IMG/VR virus record: IMGVR_UViG_3300017598_000390
Span: 1 to 46,517 of that record
Origin: a virus
Direction: 5' to 3' (one strand)
DNA length: 46,517 bases
In this document: positions 38,916 to 46,517 of the stretch, piece after piece
Numbering within the stretch: position 1 is the first letter of the stretch
Layout of the letters: the number at the start of each line of letters is the position of its first letter
The notes under the pieces: generated by a model
The model's database searches: none
What the model was told of the DNA's origin: nothing
What the model saw: only the letters and a program-made list of their open reading frames with translations
Translations under genes and position numbers: made by a program

Positions 38916-39839
38916 TTACAAACCTGTGCTCGCAAATCCACATCTCCAGTTATCAACGCCTTGAGCATAAAGCATACGTCCTTTAAACTTGTATGCATCG
39001 TTCTCTTCGTCAATCCATGAAGTAAAATGTGGTTTTTGTGACCAAACAATCTTTAAGAAACCTAGTTCTGGAAAGATGATATACCAAGCTGTATTAGAAC
39101 CACTATTCCAACTAGCAAGATATCGCCATTCTACTGGTCTATATTTTCCAGCAAATCTGTTGATGTCTCGGTTAGTTGTTCCAGGACGTTCCGTTGCTCT
39201 ATCTTCAAGAACACGCTGTACCACACCTCTTAATGCAGGTGGATAAAGAATAATAGGATCTTCAGTCGGCTCAATCGGCAAACCTTTCATATCGAAATAG
39301 TTTGCAGCAATTTGAGTTTCTGCTAGTTCTAAGTTGTCATGTGTAAACGCACCTGTTAAAAGATTGTCATGCGTTGTACCAGTTTCTTCTCTATTCTTAG
39401 GGTGGTCGCTATCCCAAAGATATTGACCATCAGCAGCAGCGGTTGAAAAACCGTTATACAACGTCTGTGCACAATCAGTTTCAACTCTTGCCCTAGCACC
39501 ACGACCCATAGCAGATGCTTCACCCTCTTTTTTCAAAAGAGCATATTCATCTTGATCTACAGATTCAAATGATGCTTGGAATTTCTTGATAAACTTGCCT
39601 TGTGTATAGGTCTTTGGATAACCTAAAACAGGGTCTTCATAATTCCCCGACGCTAACTCAGCAGCAGATTCCCAAATGCCAAGACCACTAACGTCGTCAA
39701 CTTTGAACTCTTTTGTAGAGTCCATTATTTCTTTATACACCTGTCGGTGCTTTTGAGTTTCTTCTTTAAAGGTACCCAGCATAAACACATCATAAATAGG
39801 CGTGTATAGCTGTGCAACTTGATTTCTTGTAGTAGCCAT
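38916..39839 (-). CDS. Major capsid protein, Mu gpT-like
   Basis: A 307-residue protein. It has an N-terminal helix (TPIYDVFMLGTFKEE), a long stretch with VDDVSGLGIWESAAELASGNYEDP, and the ILYPPALRGVVQRVLED motif (about 195-215), which matches the gpT-like family of HK97-fold major heads. Its place after the scaffold-like gene agrees. It lacks a signal peptide. GGAGAATAATT precedes the start. Confidence 0.8.
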   Translation of the reverse strand: MATTRNQVAQLYTPIYDVFMLGTFKEETQKHRQVYKEIMDSTKEFKVDDVSGLGIWESAAELASGNYEDPVLGYPKTYTQGKFIKKFQASFESVDQDEYALLKKEGEASAMGRGARARVETDCAQTLYNGFSTAAADGQYLWDSDHPKNREETGTTHDNLLTGAFTHDNLELAETQIAANYFDMKGLPIEPTEDPIILYPPALRGVVQRVLEDRATERPGTTNRDINRFAGKYRPVEWRYLASWNSGSNTAWYIIFPELGFLKIVWSQKPHFTSWIDEENDAYKFKGRMLYAQGVDNWRCGFASTGL

Positions 39840-39862
39840 AATTATTCTCCTATTTAATTAAT

Positions 39863-40354
39863 TTATGTGGTTTCACCTAATGGTACGAATCTACCCTTTG
39901 CATAACCGTAAGTATTCGCTGCTACGGCTTCAGTTCCTGCATCATACCCTTCAATAAGAAAGGCATTGTTGGTATTAGTAACATCTGATGCAACTGTAAT
40001 TCCGTCTTCTGAATTAACATCAGCTAATGTACCAACATCAGTTCTTTCAATTACTCCGTCTTCTTCTACTGGAACCCAAAACTCATTAGTTGAGTCCGCT
40101 ATTGACACACAAAGAACGTCTAAATCTCCTACGCTACCACCTGAATTAGAACAAGGTTCAATGGCGACGTATACATTACGATGGTCTGCTAATGTCGAAA
40201 TACCAGCATTAGTAATATAACCATTTCCGTCATCCATTAATAAATCACCTTTTTCTATATCAACCGAAGCGGCAGAAATAGAAGCAACACTCTTTGCAGG
40301 GCCAACGAGAATAAAACCAGGTATATATTGACATCTTTTTAATGTAGTTGTCAT
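39863..40354 (-). CDS. Head-associated protein, possible decoration protein (163 aa)
   Basis: A 163-residue beta-rich protein with IEKGDLLMDDGNGYITNAG near the N-terminus and GYAKGRFVPLGETT at the end. It lies directly before the major capsid gene, where head-stabilising or decoration proteins are often encoded. Assignment by context and fold pattern only. Confidence 0.5.
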   Translation of the reverse strand: MTTTLKRCQYIPGFILVGPAKSVASISAASVDIEKGDLLMDDGNGYITNAGISTLADHRNVYVAIEPCSNSGGSVGDLDVLCVSIADSTNEFWVPVEEDGVIERTDVGTLADVNSEDGITVASDVTNTNNAFLIEGYDAGTEAVAANTYGYAKGRFVPLGETT

Positions 40355-40374
40355 TTTGTTTTCTCCTCAGCTCT

Positions 40375-40557
40375 TTACAAACTATTCAAGTCGAGTCGTA
40401 TCTCGCTAGGAACTGAGTTTTTCTTAATTGCCTTGTGCCACCATCCACAATCAGGACAAGGTACTGGCGGCTCCTCAGTTTTAAGGTGCCACTGTTTATC
40501 TTTACACTGACCGCAGATATAGTAGGTCTGCTCATTTTCAGAAGTTCGTTCAGACAT
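40375..40557 (-). CDS. Zinc-ribbon protein (60 aa)
   Basis: Two knuckles, CGQC (about 15-18) and CPDC (about 34-37), form a zinc ribbon. It is the only small zinc protein in the virion operon. Overlaps the scaffold stop. Function unknown. Confidence 0.65.
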   Translation of the reverse strand: MSERTSENEQTYYICGQCKDKQWHLKTEEPPVPCPDCGWWHKAIKKNSVPSEIRLDLNSL

Positions 40558-41777
40558 TAATCTTCATTAAATTCCTTGCTACCAACACCAGCAGTAGCTC
40601 CAGGAATTGTTTCCCTTCTTTTAATAGCAGAATCAAGATCCTCAATAGAAACTCCAGCCTTGCGAGCTATCTCTTCTTGCTTTAGTTTTAGTTCAGATTT
40701 GTTTTCTTTATTCTCCACTTTTCGTCCTGCTCCTGAAGAAGTAATTCCTTCATCTAAATTAGTTAAACGCTGAACCTCAGCCGCAGATGCTTCCTTGATT
40801 TTTTGCTCAAGTTCTTCTTGCGTCAAAGTTATTCTTTTCCCTGAATCGCCTTTGCGGCGTTCCATTTCTATCATAACTTGTTCTGGCCCATCAGCAGATT
40901 CCATATACTTTTTACTGTTTGACGTAGCTATCTCTATTGCCATAGCATAATCTTCATTTTCAGCAGAAAGTATAGTATGTTTCTCTTCTTCACTTTTTCC
41001 TTTAAGAGATTCGAGTTTCTCTTTTGATGGCATAACATTAGGAAACCTTGTAACTAACTTCTTTAAAGATTCTTGTTGTTTAGCAACGAATTCATCAGCT
41101 AACTTTTTAGGTGCATTATCAAGGTCAGAAACAATCCGTTCCTTATCTTTGTTTCTACGATAATCCCTATTGTTTTGCCAACTCAACGCTTCAGAAAAAT
41201 CTTCTAAAAGCCACTCATCAAGTTCCTCTTTTGTCATTTCACGTTTTTGCTCTCTAGGTTTATTTGAATCTTCCTCAAGAAACTTTGTTTTTTGCTGCTT
41301 AACAAGATTCTTGACGATTGTTGCTTTGTCTTCTTTCTCTTTAGGCTTAGTAAGAGTTTCAAGTTTTTCTTGAAGTCCAGCAATTTTTTCTTTATCTTGC
41401 TGACTCTCGGCTTTTAAAGCCTTGATTTCTCCGATAACTCTATCAATACGCTTTTGAGCTTCACGTTTGATTTTGTCTTCTGGAGATTCTTCAGGTTCTT
41501 CCTTTTCACTCTTCTTTTTTACGAGTTCTTCTTTCTTCTTTTTATCATCTTCAGAAGGTTCTTCGTCCTTAGTTGTAAGAATCTTAGCATCATCTTCAGC
41601 TTGTTTTTCAGCTTTTTCAACAATAGACTTTTCTCCTTTGCCCTTTTCAGTCTCGACAGCGGCCTTTGATTCTGTATCTTTCTTTTCTGATTCAGATGCT
41701 TTAACCGCAGCGTCATCAATCTTTTTCTGCGTGTCTTTAGCTATCTGTTCAGCTTTTTTTAAGTTTTCGTCTTTCAC
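40557..41777 (-). CDS. Scaffolding-like protein (406 aa)
   Basis: A highly charged, Lys/Glu-rich, coiled-coil protein with no enzyme motif, located between portal and capsid genes, the standard place for a scaffold. Start chosen as GTG 41777 because GGAGGAAATTC lies just before; a TTG at 41807 is possible. The C-terminal segment (IARKAGVSIEDLDSAI) may bind the capsid. Assignment by context and composition. Confidence 0.6.
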   Translation of the reverse strand: MKDENLKKAEQIAKDTQKKIDDAAVKASESEKKDTESKAAVETEKGKGEKSIVEKAEKQAEDDAKILTTKDEEPSEDDKKKKEELVKKKSEKEEPEESPEDKIKREAQKRIDRVIGEIKALKAESQQDKEKIAGLQEKLETLTKPKEKEDKATIVKNLVKQQKTKFLEEDSNKPREQKREMTKEELDEWLLEDFSEALSWQNNRDYRRNKDKERIVSDLDNAPKKLADEFVAKQQESLKKLVTRFPNVMPSKEKLESLKGKSEEEKHTILSAENEDYAMAIEIATSNSKKYMESADGPEQVMIEMERRKGDSGKRITLTQEELEQKIKEASAAEVQRLTNLDEGITSSGAGRKVENKENKSELKLKQEEIARKAGVSIEDLDSAIKRRETIPGATAGVGSKEFNED

Positions 41778-41821
41778 GAATTTCCTCCATGTCTTTTGGT
41801 TAGACAAGCAACCTTGTTAAA

Positions 41822-42067
41822 TTATTTTTCAATTTCTTTTTCAACTTCTTTTACTACTTTTTTAGCTTTTTTCGCTTTCTTAGCCTCTTCTTTTACTTTA
41901 GCCTCAGCTTCAACTTCTTCTTTAGCTTTAATTTCGTAGGCTTTCATCTTGGCGTCAAGTTCCTTAGCTTTTCTACGTTTAGCAAGAAACTCTTCTTTTG
42001 AAATATGAAGATTCTCAGGATCATTCTTCACACGTCTAATTGGTTTTAAAACCTTTTTCTCAGCCAT
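41822..42067 (-). CDS. Small charged protein (81 aa), capsid-module
   Basis: An 81-residue Lys/Glu/Ala-rich helix that ends in low-complexity KKAKKAKK and EVEKEIEK. The N-terminal KPIRRVKNDPENLHISKEEF may be a folded part. No known match. Its start overlaps the upstream stop by one base. Could be an accessory scaffold or assembly factor. Confidence 0.55.
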   Translation of the reverse strand: MAEKKVLKPIRRVKNDPENLHISKEEFLAKRRKAKELDAKMKAYEIKAKEEVEAEAKVKEEAKKAKKAKKVVKEVEKEIEK

Positions 42068-42342
42068 TATTCTTTATCCTCCTCTGTTGAATTTCTAAGT
42101 TCAGCAATTCTTTTTTGTATTAATTGCATAACCTTGTCACAGTCATCAAGTTTTGCTAGTTCTTCACCAGCTCTTCTGTCTTCATGTTTCCTCAAATGTC
42201 CATTTACTCTTATTTGAAGATATTCTTTATGCGCTTTAAGAGCTTTTAAATAACATCTCCATCCCTCAGTATGAATTATATCTTGCCACTGATTAAATTC
42301 CAGCAGCTGGGATGTTTTGTCCTGTTGGTACTCCACCTTCAC
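42067..42342 (-). CDS. Hypothetical helical protein after portal gene (91 aa)
   Basis: A 91-residue helical protein with WQDIIHTEGWRCYLKAL, a motif I have seen in small proteins next to portal genes in other phages; function unknown. It overlaps the end of the portal gene by 50 bases in another frame. GGAGGTGAAGG lies before the ATG. Confidence 0.65.
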   Translation of the reverse strand: MKVEYQQDKTSQLLEFNQWQDIIHTEGWRCYLKALKAHKEYLQIRVNGHLRKHEDRRAGEELAKLDDCDKVMQLIQKRIAELRNSTEEDKE

Positions 42343-44509
42343 CTCCTAATGGGTTTGTTGGCTGTGCCATTGGTTCCTGATTTGGAATAACCTTATTCTC
42401 ATTATCCATAATTACTTTACTTGCCATTTGACTAGCGATTTGTTGTTCTTGCATCTTTTTCATTTGTTGTCGCATAGCAATAGATAATTCAAACATATAG
42501 TTGTCAAAGTTAGATTTGTACTCTTCGTCTAACTTATAATAGTCTTCTTCTGCTTTCTTAGCTAACCCAACAGCTAATTCTAAGAGATTAGCACCTAAAT
42601 CAACTTCAGGAACTTCCCCTTGCATGAATTGACTCCATATTTTATTAACTTCATTAGACATTCCCAGTTCAGAAGGAGGTTTTGGCGGCATATACTCTTC
42701 AATACCCATAAACCCAATCTTCTTAAACGAATCAACTGTCATCTGCCAGTTTCCTCTAGGATTAACTTGCGGACTTAACCAAATATTCTGTTGCATAGAC
42801 TGTAATGCAAACATAGCAAGTTGTTTTTCAAACATCTTTGAACCAGCTACAATGTCAGGTGAAAAATATACGTCATATCCACCTCGTAACGTGTCTACAG
42901 AAAGGTTTGGAAACAATTTCTTGCCATCTTCACCTAAAACACGTTCACCAAGAGTAGAAGGGGCACAGTCTTGGTACATATTAAGCCACATAGTCGCTAC
43001 TTCTGAGATATCAGAAACAAGGTCTTTAACCCACAACCCAAACCTTGTGTCCATATTCTTCTCTATTAATAAGTCCTGACCTAACGTACCACTTTGCGTT
43101 TCTCTTGATTGAAAATAACTAGCAGCACCTGTTACTCGTTCAATCATTTGAAATAAAACATTAATATCACTTTCAGCCCACGCCATATCCCTTGATAAAT
43201 TAGGGAAATTTACGCTTTTGGGATCTTCTGACGGATATGATACTCCAGGTTCCAACTCAAAAACTTGTTTGTCATAGTTTTCATCAGGTTTATGAAAACC
43301 AAACGGACAGTTTTCGACATATTGAAAATCAGATTTTTGGTTATATACATTATTGAACGCATTACATATATCAGCCGTTAAGGTTGGTAATGACTCTCCT
43401 CTTACTTGTCCTGGAACTCGACGTAATACACCACCAACAAACGGAATCTTACCGTTTCTACAACCAGGAACTTTTCTTAAAGGTTTACCAGCTAAAAACT
43501 TTTCTCTAATCGGTTCAACTGCAAAACGGAACTTTTCAGTTCTACCGTTCTTTTTGTACTTACCATACCATTTATATATGTCAACAGGAAATTGTCTTAA
43601 ATCAGATGTTTGTATATCAGACGGAGTTACTATTCCTAAAGATTTAGCTTTCTCTGCCCCTAAAACTTTTATTCTCTCGTCGAAACACGCACCTTTAAGC
43701 TGTTCAATATACTTATCGTCAATATTAACAAAAACATTTCTCTCTGCATAATCAAGAATGTCTTCACCATTAAGATGTATTACTTCAATAACGTGACTTA
43801 ACTCTTGAATGTTCCTACCAAAAGACGGTGTTAGGATATCTTCTACATTCGCAATATTTTCAATTATACATTTTTCAAATCTTTTCTTTTCAGTCTTGAC
43901 GGTATACCCTAGAAATTGCCTCTTGCCAATACCCAACATACGATTGCTATACTTTGGTATTCGTTTATCAATCCATTCATACCAAGTTTTCCAATAAACC
44001 TTAAACACAGAAAACCCTTGTGTAATTCGGTTTTGTATAAAGTCGTTAGCAGCAGGAAATAAGTTGGATTCAGACGGCCCTAGCCCCCACTTTGAAAATG
44101 TTACAATGTCATCTTTTCTATCAACGTCGTTACTTTCTGTAGCCTTAACGTGAAGTGTATCTGGATTTACAGCAGTCGCAACTAACGTCGCTTGAAAAGC
44201 GTCACACACCGACGTACACAAACGAAGGTTTCTATCAGACTGCCATCTTTTTTTCTGTAAGTTCTCTATAATAGACGGTTTCTCACCGTTATACATCTGT
44301 AAATCTTTTTTACGTTTCTGTACCCATTCAGCAGTAGCGTCAATATCAGACTTCGCATCTTGAATAACAAAACGTACAATTTCTTTTTGCTCTTCAGCAG
44401 AAAAATTATCTGTTTCTATCGACGGTTCGATTCTTTTTGCCTGTTTATCAACGTCGTTTAAAGGATTCTCTTTTTGTTTATCAGCAGCTTTTGTTTCTGT
44501 TTTTTTCAT
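42293..44509 (-). CDS. Portal protein
   Basis: A 738-residue protein, the size of P22/podovirus portals. It has an N-terminal helical segment, the WSxxxN-type start KKRWQSDRNLRLCTSVCDAFQA, a central wing/stem region with GFSVFKVYWKTW and the SYFQSRETQSGTLGQDLLI segment that resembles the A-G-T tunnel region of portals, and a Met/Gln-rich C-terminal tail. ATG at 44509 follows CGAGGTATT. It follows TerL by five small genes. Confidence 0.8.
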   Translation of the reverse strand: MKKTETKAADKQKENPLNDVDKQAKRIEPSIETDNFSAEEQKEIVRFVIQDAKSDIDATAEWVQKRKKDLQMYNGEKPSIIENLQKKRWQSDRNLRLCTSVCDAFQATLVATAVNPDTLHVKATESNDVDRKDDIVTFSKWGLGPSESNLFPAANDFIQNRITQGFSVFKVYWKTWYEWIDKRIPKYSNRMLGIGKRQFLGYTVKTEKKRFEKCIIENIANVEDILTPSFGRNIQELSHVIEVIHLNGEDILDYAERNVFVNIDDKYIEQLKGACFDERIKVLGAEKAKSLGIVTPSDIQTSDLRQFPVDIYKWYGKYKKNGRTEKFRFAVEPIREKFLAGKPLRKVPGCRNGKIPFVGGVLRRVPGQVRGESLPTLTADICNAFNNVYNQKSDFQYVENCPFGFHKPDENYDKQVFELEPGVSYPSEDPKSVNFPNLSRDMAWAESDINVLFQMIERVTGAASYFQSRETQSGTLGQDLLIEKNMDTRFGLWVKDLVSDISEVATMWLNMYQDCAPSTLGERVLGEDGKKLFPNLSVDTLRGGYDVYFSPDIVAGSKMFEKQLAMFALQSMQQNIWLSPQVNPRGNWQMTVDSFKKIGFMGIEEYMPPKPPSELGMSNEVNKIWSQFMQGEVPEVDLGANLLELAVGLAKKAEEDYYKLDEEYKSNFDNYMFELSIAMRQQMKKMQEQQIASQMASKVIMDNENKVIPNQEPMAQPTNPLGGEGGVPTGQNIPAAGI

Positions 44510-44510
44510 A

Positions 44511-44687
44511 TTAATACCTCGACGGATTTTGTAATATTTGTTTGGCTTTCTGATGAATTTTATGTAACTGTCTTCTTGCTTTAGATATCTTGTCACTACT
44601 CTCACCAGTCAGACCGTTACGAGCATTCTCGTCGGTATCCCAGCGTCCATACTTAACAAAGTTCTTATCGTCTTTTTTACGAGTCAT
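44511..44687 (-). CDS. Hypothetical basic protein (58 aa)
   Basis: A 58-residue basic, helical protein (MTRKKDDKNFVKYGRWDTDENARNG). The frame fills the gap between its neighbours exactly, overlapping the upstream gene by 11 bases and ending one base before the portal start. GGGGAGAAG lies before the ATG. No known function. Confidence 0.6.
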   Translation of the reverse strand: MTRKKDDKNFVKYGRWDTDENARNGLTGESSDKISKARRQLHKIHQKAKQILQNPSRY

Positions 44688-44898
44688 TATCTCTTCTCCC
44701 CATTATATACTCTTCATATTCTTTTCTTGACGAGAACCTTTTAACAATAATAGGTTCTTCAATATTACAATCTCTATAAAATGAGAATTCTTCAATATAT
44801 CTTAATTTTTCTTTTTCTTCAGATAATAAACTTGCACCAACACCACGTCTCCAATTTGCATTTTGAAGTTTAATTTCAGAAACGCAATCGTATGTCAT
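44677..44898 (-). CDS. Hypothetical protein (73 aa)
   Basis: Not recognised. A charged, helical protein starting MTYDCVSEIKLQ. It overlaps both neighbouring genes by a few bases. Probably a packaging-module accessory. Confidence 0.6.
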   Translation of the reverse strand: MTYDCVSEIKLQNANWRRGVGASLLSEEKEKLRYIEEFSFYRDCNIEEPIIVKRFSSRKEYEEYIMGRRDNDS

Positions 44899-45203
44899 TA
44901 TCTCCTACCTCTCCCAGAAAAAAAGCCGCCAGATTTAACAATCTTGCTTTTATTAGCTTCTTGCGCCGCATGACTCATAGCGTTAAATATTCCGTAACAT
45001 TTATGAGTTATTCGTGATAAAGCAATTTCTAATTCTTCTCTACATGAAGGAGCTACCAGGGTTTCTACAGGTTCATCGCCACATCTTTGTGCCGCAAGAA
45101 TAAGATCGTCTAAACAAACAAAATTATCAGGGTTAGACTCAAACGCTTTTCTTTTTAACTCTGCTTTCGTCGGTTGCATCTTATCGCCGTTATTACCACT
45201 CAT
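44898..45203 (-). CDS. Hypothetical protein (101 aa)
   Basis: Not recognised. A mixed-charge helical protein with LDDLILAAQRCGDEPVETL in the centre and a Gly/Arg-rich end (GGFFSGRGRR). Overlaps the next and previous genes. Probably a packaging-module accessory. Confidence 0.6.
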   Translation of the reverse strand: MSGNNGDKMQPTKAELKRKAFESNPDNFVCLDDLILAAQRCGDEPVETLVAPSCREELEIALSRITHKCYGIFNAMSHAAQEANKSKIVKSGGFFSGRGRR

Positions 45204-45493
45204 AAACCTATCCTCCCTGATTCGTTAATATTAAACTTGATTTCGTATGGCCTGTACTCAGCCTCGACAGAATTAAACATATCTTTTAAAACTTTCTCGG
45301 TTTCTTTTGCTTCTTCAAAAGATATATCTTTTATCTCAATCACATACTTGACACTACCTAACGAATCAGCTATTACACTACCAGACATGAAAAAAAGAAG
45401 TATCATTCCCATTCCTAGACGACGTAACATTCTTGCTTTCTTTTTATCTCTCGTTCTTTTAGTTCTATGTGGCTTCTTTTGTCGTGTCATCAA
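45200..45493 (-). CDS. Membrane-anchored or exported protein (97 aa)
   Basis: A very basic N-terminus (residues 1-25), then a hydrophobic segment MGMILLFFMSGSVIA (about 28-42) that ends in a VIA cleavage-like site, and an alpha/beta end domain with YVIEIKDISFEEAKETEKVL, ferredoxin-like. It may be a signal peptide with long n-region or an anchor. Overlaps TerL by four bases. Confidence 0.55.
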   Translation of the reverse strand: MMTRQKKPHRTKRTRDKKKARMLRRLGMGMILLFFMSGSVIADSLGSVKYVIEIKDISFEEAKETEKVLKDMFNSVEAEYRPYEIKFNINESGRIGL

Positions 45494-46470
45494 TACCTCT
45501 TCCCAGCTGGCGCTTCAAACTGCTTATAGCTCTTCCTTGGAAACTTAGCTTCCATATCCTCGTCCATAATACGACTCATCGCATCGAACATATCGTCGTG
45601 GTCAGCTATCGGAAAAGATGTATACTCCTCGTCAATAAACTCCGCTACAAAATCTCTTTCGTTACCATGTAAATCAACAAACATTAATCTGTTAGGTATA
45701 TAAAACCTACCCTGTTCAAACGCAGGTACTAACCGTCTTATCCTATCGTTCTTGGCCATACCGCCACGCAAAGGTTCAATATGAAACCTAAAGTTCGTTT
45801 GCTCTTGCACATATTTTATGTGTTCAATATCGCTCTGCATACCATCCTTCTCATACCCCACACGTAAAGGCCGCCATTTTTTATACAACTCAAATAACTT
45901 CTCTGTCCTCTCGGTCAAGTTCATTCTGTCTCTTACACCGTCAACAAGATAATAGTTGTTATCGCAATTAAGTGCTAAAACCGCCATTACAGTATAGTCA
46001 TTAGTTTTCTTCTTCTCGCCCGCAGGGTCGACCAAAATATAAAAGTTGCTACGACCCCTCTTATCAAACGTCTTATACCTCTGCAACCACGATAATTTAA
46101 AGTTCATAACGCTATCAGCCAATGGGTTTAACAACAACTGCGCACCTGCTACATACGTTCCCATATCACGAACCTTTTGGTCAAACTCAGGTTGCGTCCA
46201 ATAAACAGGCGTACCGTCAAACGTACCGTCGTCCGTCGCTGGATGTCGTCTTTCAACAGCAGTCTTACGATCAATTATGGTTTTATAGGTATCAGCGTAA
46301 TGATACCTAGTACCAATATAGCGTTTACGACCACCTCTTTTCCCCAAATTCAAAGATAAACTAAAGGCTTCCGTTACTTTCGATATCATCTCAGGAGTCG
46401 ATACACTCTCCTTCGTAACAACGTCGTCGTATATCATAACACCGTAATGCTTAGAAGTAGGCTGGCCGTC
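45490..46470 (-). CDS. terL: Terminase large subunit, C-terminal part (truncated at 5' end)
   Basis: Continuous frame from the contig's right end: DGQPTSKHYGV and IYDDVVT (Walker B and catalytic acids), then RKRYIGTRYHYADTY (motif III-like). The RNase H-like nuclease follows with VDPAG, YEKDGM and ADHDDMFDAMSRI. ATG 46437 is an internal Met, not the true start; the reading continues to at least 46470, where an inverted repeat begins and brings a stop (46486-46488). The missing ATPase N-terminus is on the + strand at 94-279. It should translocate and cut phage DNA. Confidence 0.9.
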   Translation of the reverse strand, partial: DGQPTSKHYGVMIYDDVVTKESVSTPEMISKVTEAFSLSLNLGKRGGRKRYIGTRYHYADTYKTIIDRKTAVERRHPATDDGTFDGTPVYWTQPEFDQKVRDMGTYVAGAQLLLNPLADSVMNFKLSWLQRYKTFDKRGRSNFYILVDPAGEKKKTNDYTVMAVLALNCDNNYYLVDGVRDRMNLTERTEKLFELYKKWRPLRVGYEKDGMQSDIEHIKYVQEQTNFRFHIEPLRGGMAKNDRIRRLVPAFEQGRFYIPNRLMFVDLHGNERDFVAEFIDEEYTSFPIADHDDMFDAMSRIMDEDMEAKFPRKSYKQFEAPAGKRY

Positions 46471-46517
46471 AACGCTATATTGGTACTAGGTATCATTACG
46501 CTGATACCTATAAAACC
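46279..46517. repeat. Perfect 47-bp inverted repeat at contig end
   Basis: 46279-46325 and 46471-46517 are exact reverse complements (47 bp), separated by 145 bases that belong to terL. The right arm is the last 47 bases of the window. Such a terminal fold-back is typical of chimeric reads or amplification artefacts, and it disrupts terL, so it is probably not in the real genome. Confidence 0.9.

Noticed and set aside
46279-46517. Hairpin telomere of a linear plasmid-like phage
   Set aside because: The inverted repeat has a 145-base coding spacer and cuts terL; no protelomerase gene is present. An artefact is more likely.

Overview
This window reads as almost all of one tailed-phage genome (Caudoviricetes), AT-rich, with a short-tailed (podovirus-like, P22-type neck) virion. 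It encodes small and large terminase, portal, scaffold-like protein, gpT-like major capsid protein, a neck adaptor and a P22 gp10-like nozzle, ejection proteins (one with a lysozyme domain) and a lysis cassette. I see no integrase, CI-like repressor, tRNA or rRNA, so lysogeny is not supported. Strong Shine-Dalgarno sites, Sec signal peptides, lipoproteins that look like outer-membrane spanins and an O-antigen ligase/polymerase gene together suggest a Gram-negative (diderm) host; the taxon cannot be read from sequence alone.

Layout. The left end (1-590) holds an N-terminal scrap of the large terminase on the + strand and a non-coding stretch with direct repeats. The small terminase follows on the minus strand (594-1001). 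A non-coding AT-rich region with iteron-like repeats (1379-2143) is the best origin candidate. From 1196 to about 19.6 kb every gene is on the + strand: small early genes; a minisatellite-encoded hexapeptide beta-helix protein; a terminator and a structured element before the D5/SF3 primase-helicase; a DNA methyltransferase; a VRR-NUC nuclease; an Erf annealing protein with a YqaJ exonuclease; a DUF669-like protein; a ClpP-like protease; a metallophosphoesterase; many small membrane proteins and lipoproteins; and two tandem GroES-like co-chaperonins.

From about 46.5 kb down to 19.6 kb the minus strand carries the virion and lysis genes in packaging-to-ejection order: TerL, portal, scaffold, capsid, a long run of fibre/appendage-type proteins with an O-antigen ligase-like gene inside it, a lysis cassette, adaptor, nozzle, fibres, a GNAT protein and ejection proteins. 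Two HNH endonuclease genes sit on the opposite strand in gaps of this operon. The two strands converge at about 19.6 kb.

The most unusual feature is that nine proteins of the tail/fibre part of the operon begin with canonical Sec signal peptides, whereas terminase, portal, scaffold, capsid, adaptor and ejection proteins do not. This suggests that a large part of the virion appendage set is exported or membrane-staged in the infected cell. Other notable points are the O-antigen ligase inside the structural operon, paired GroES-like proteins without GroEL, a ClpP-like gene far from the capsid, the two-state 18-bp minisatellite gene, and a large terminase gene broken over both contig ends with inverted segments, which may be an assembly or amplification chimera.
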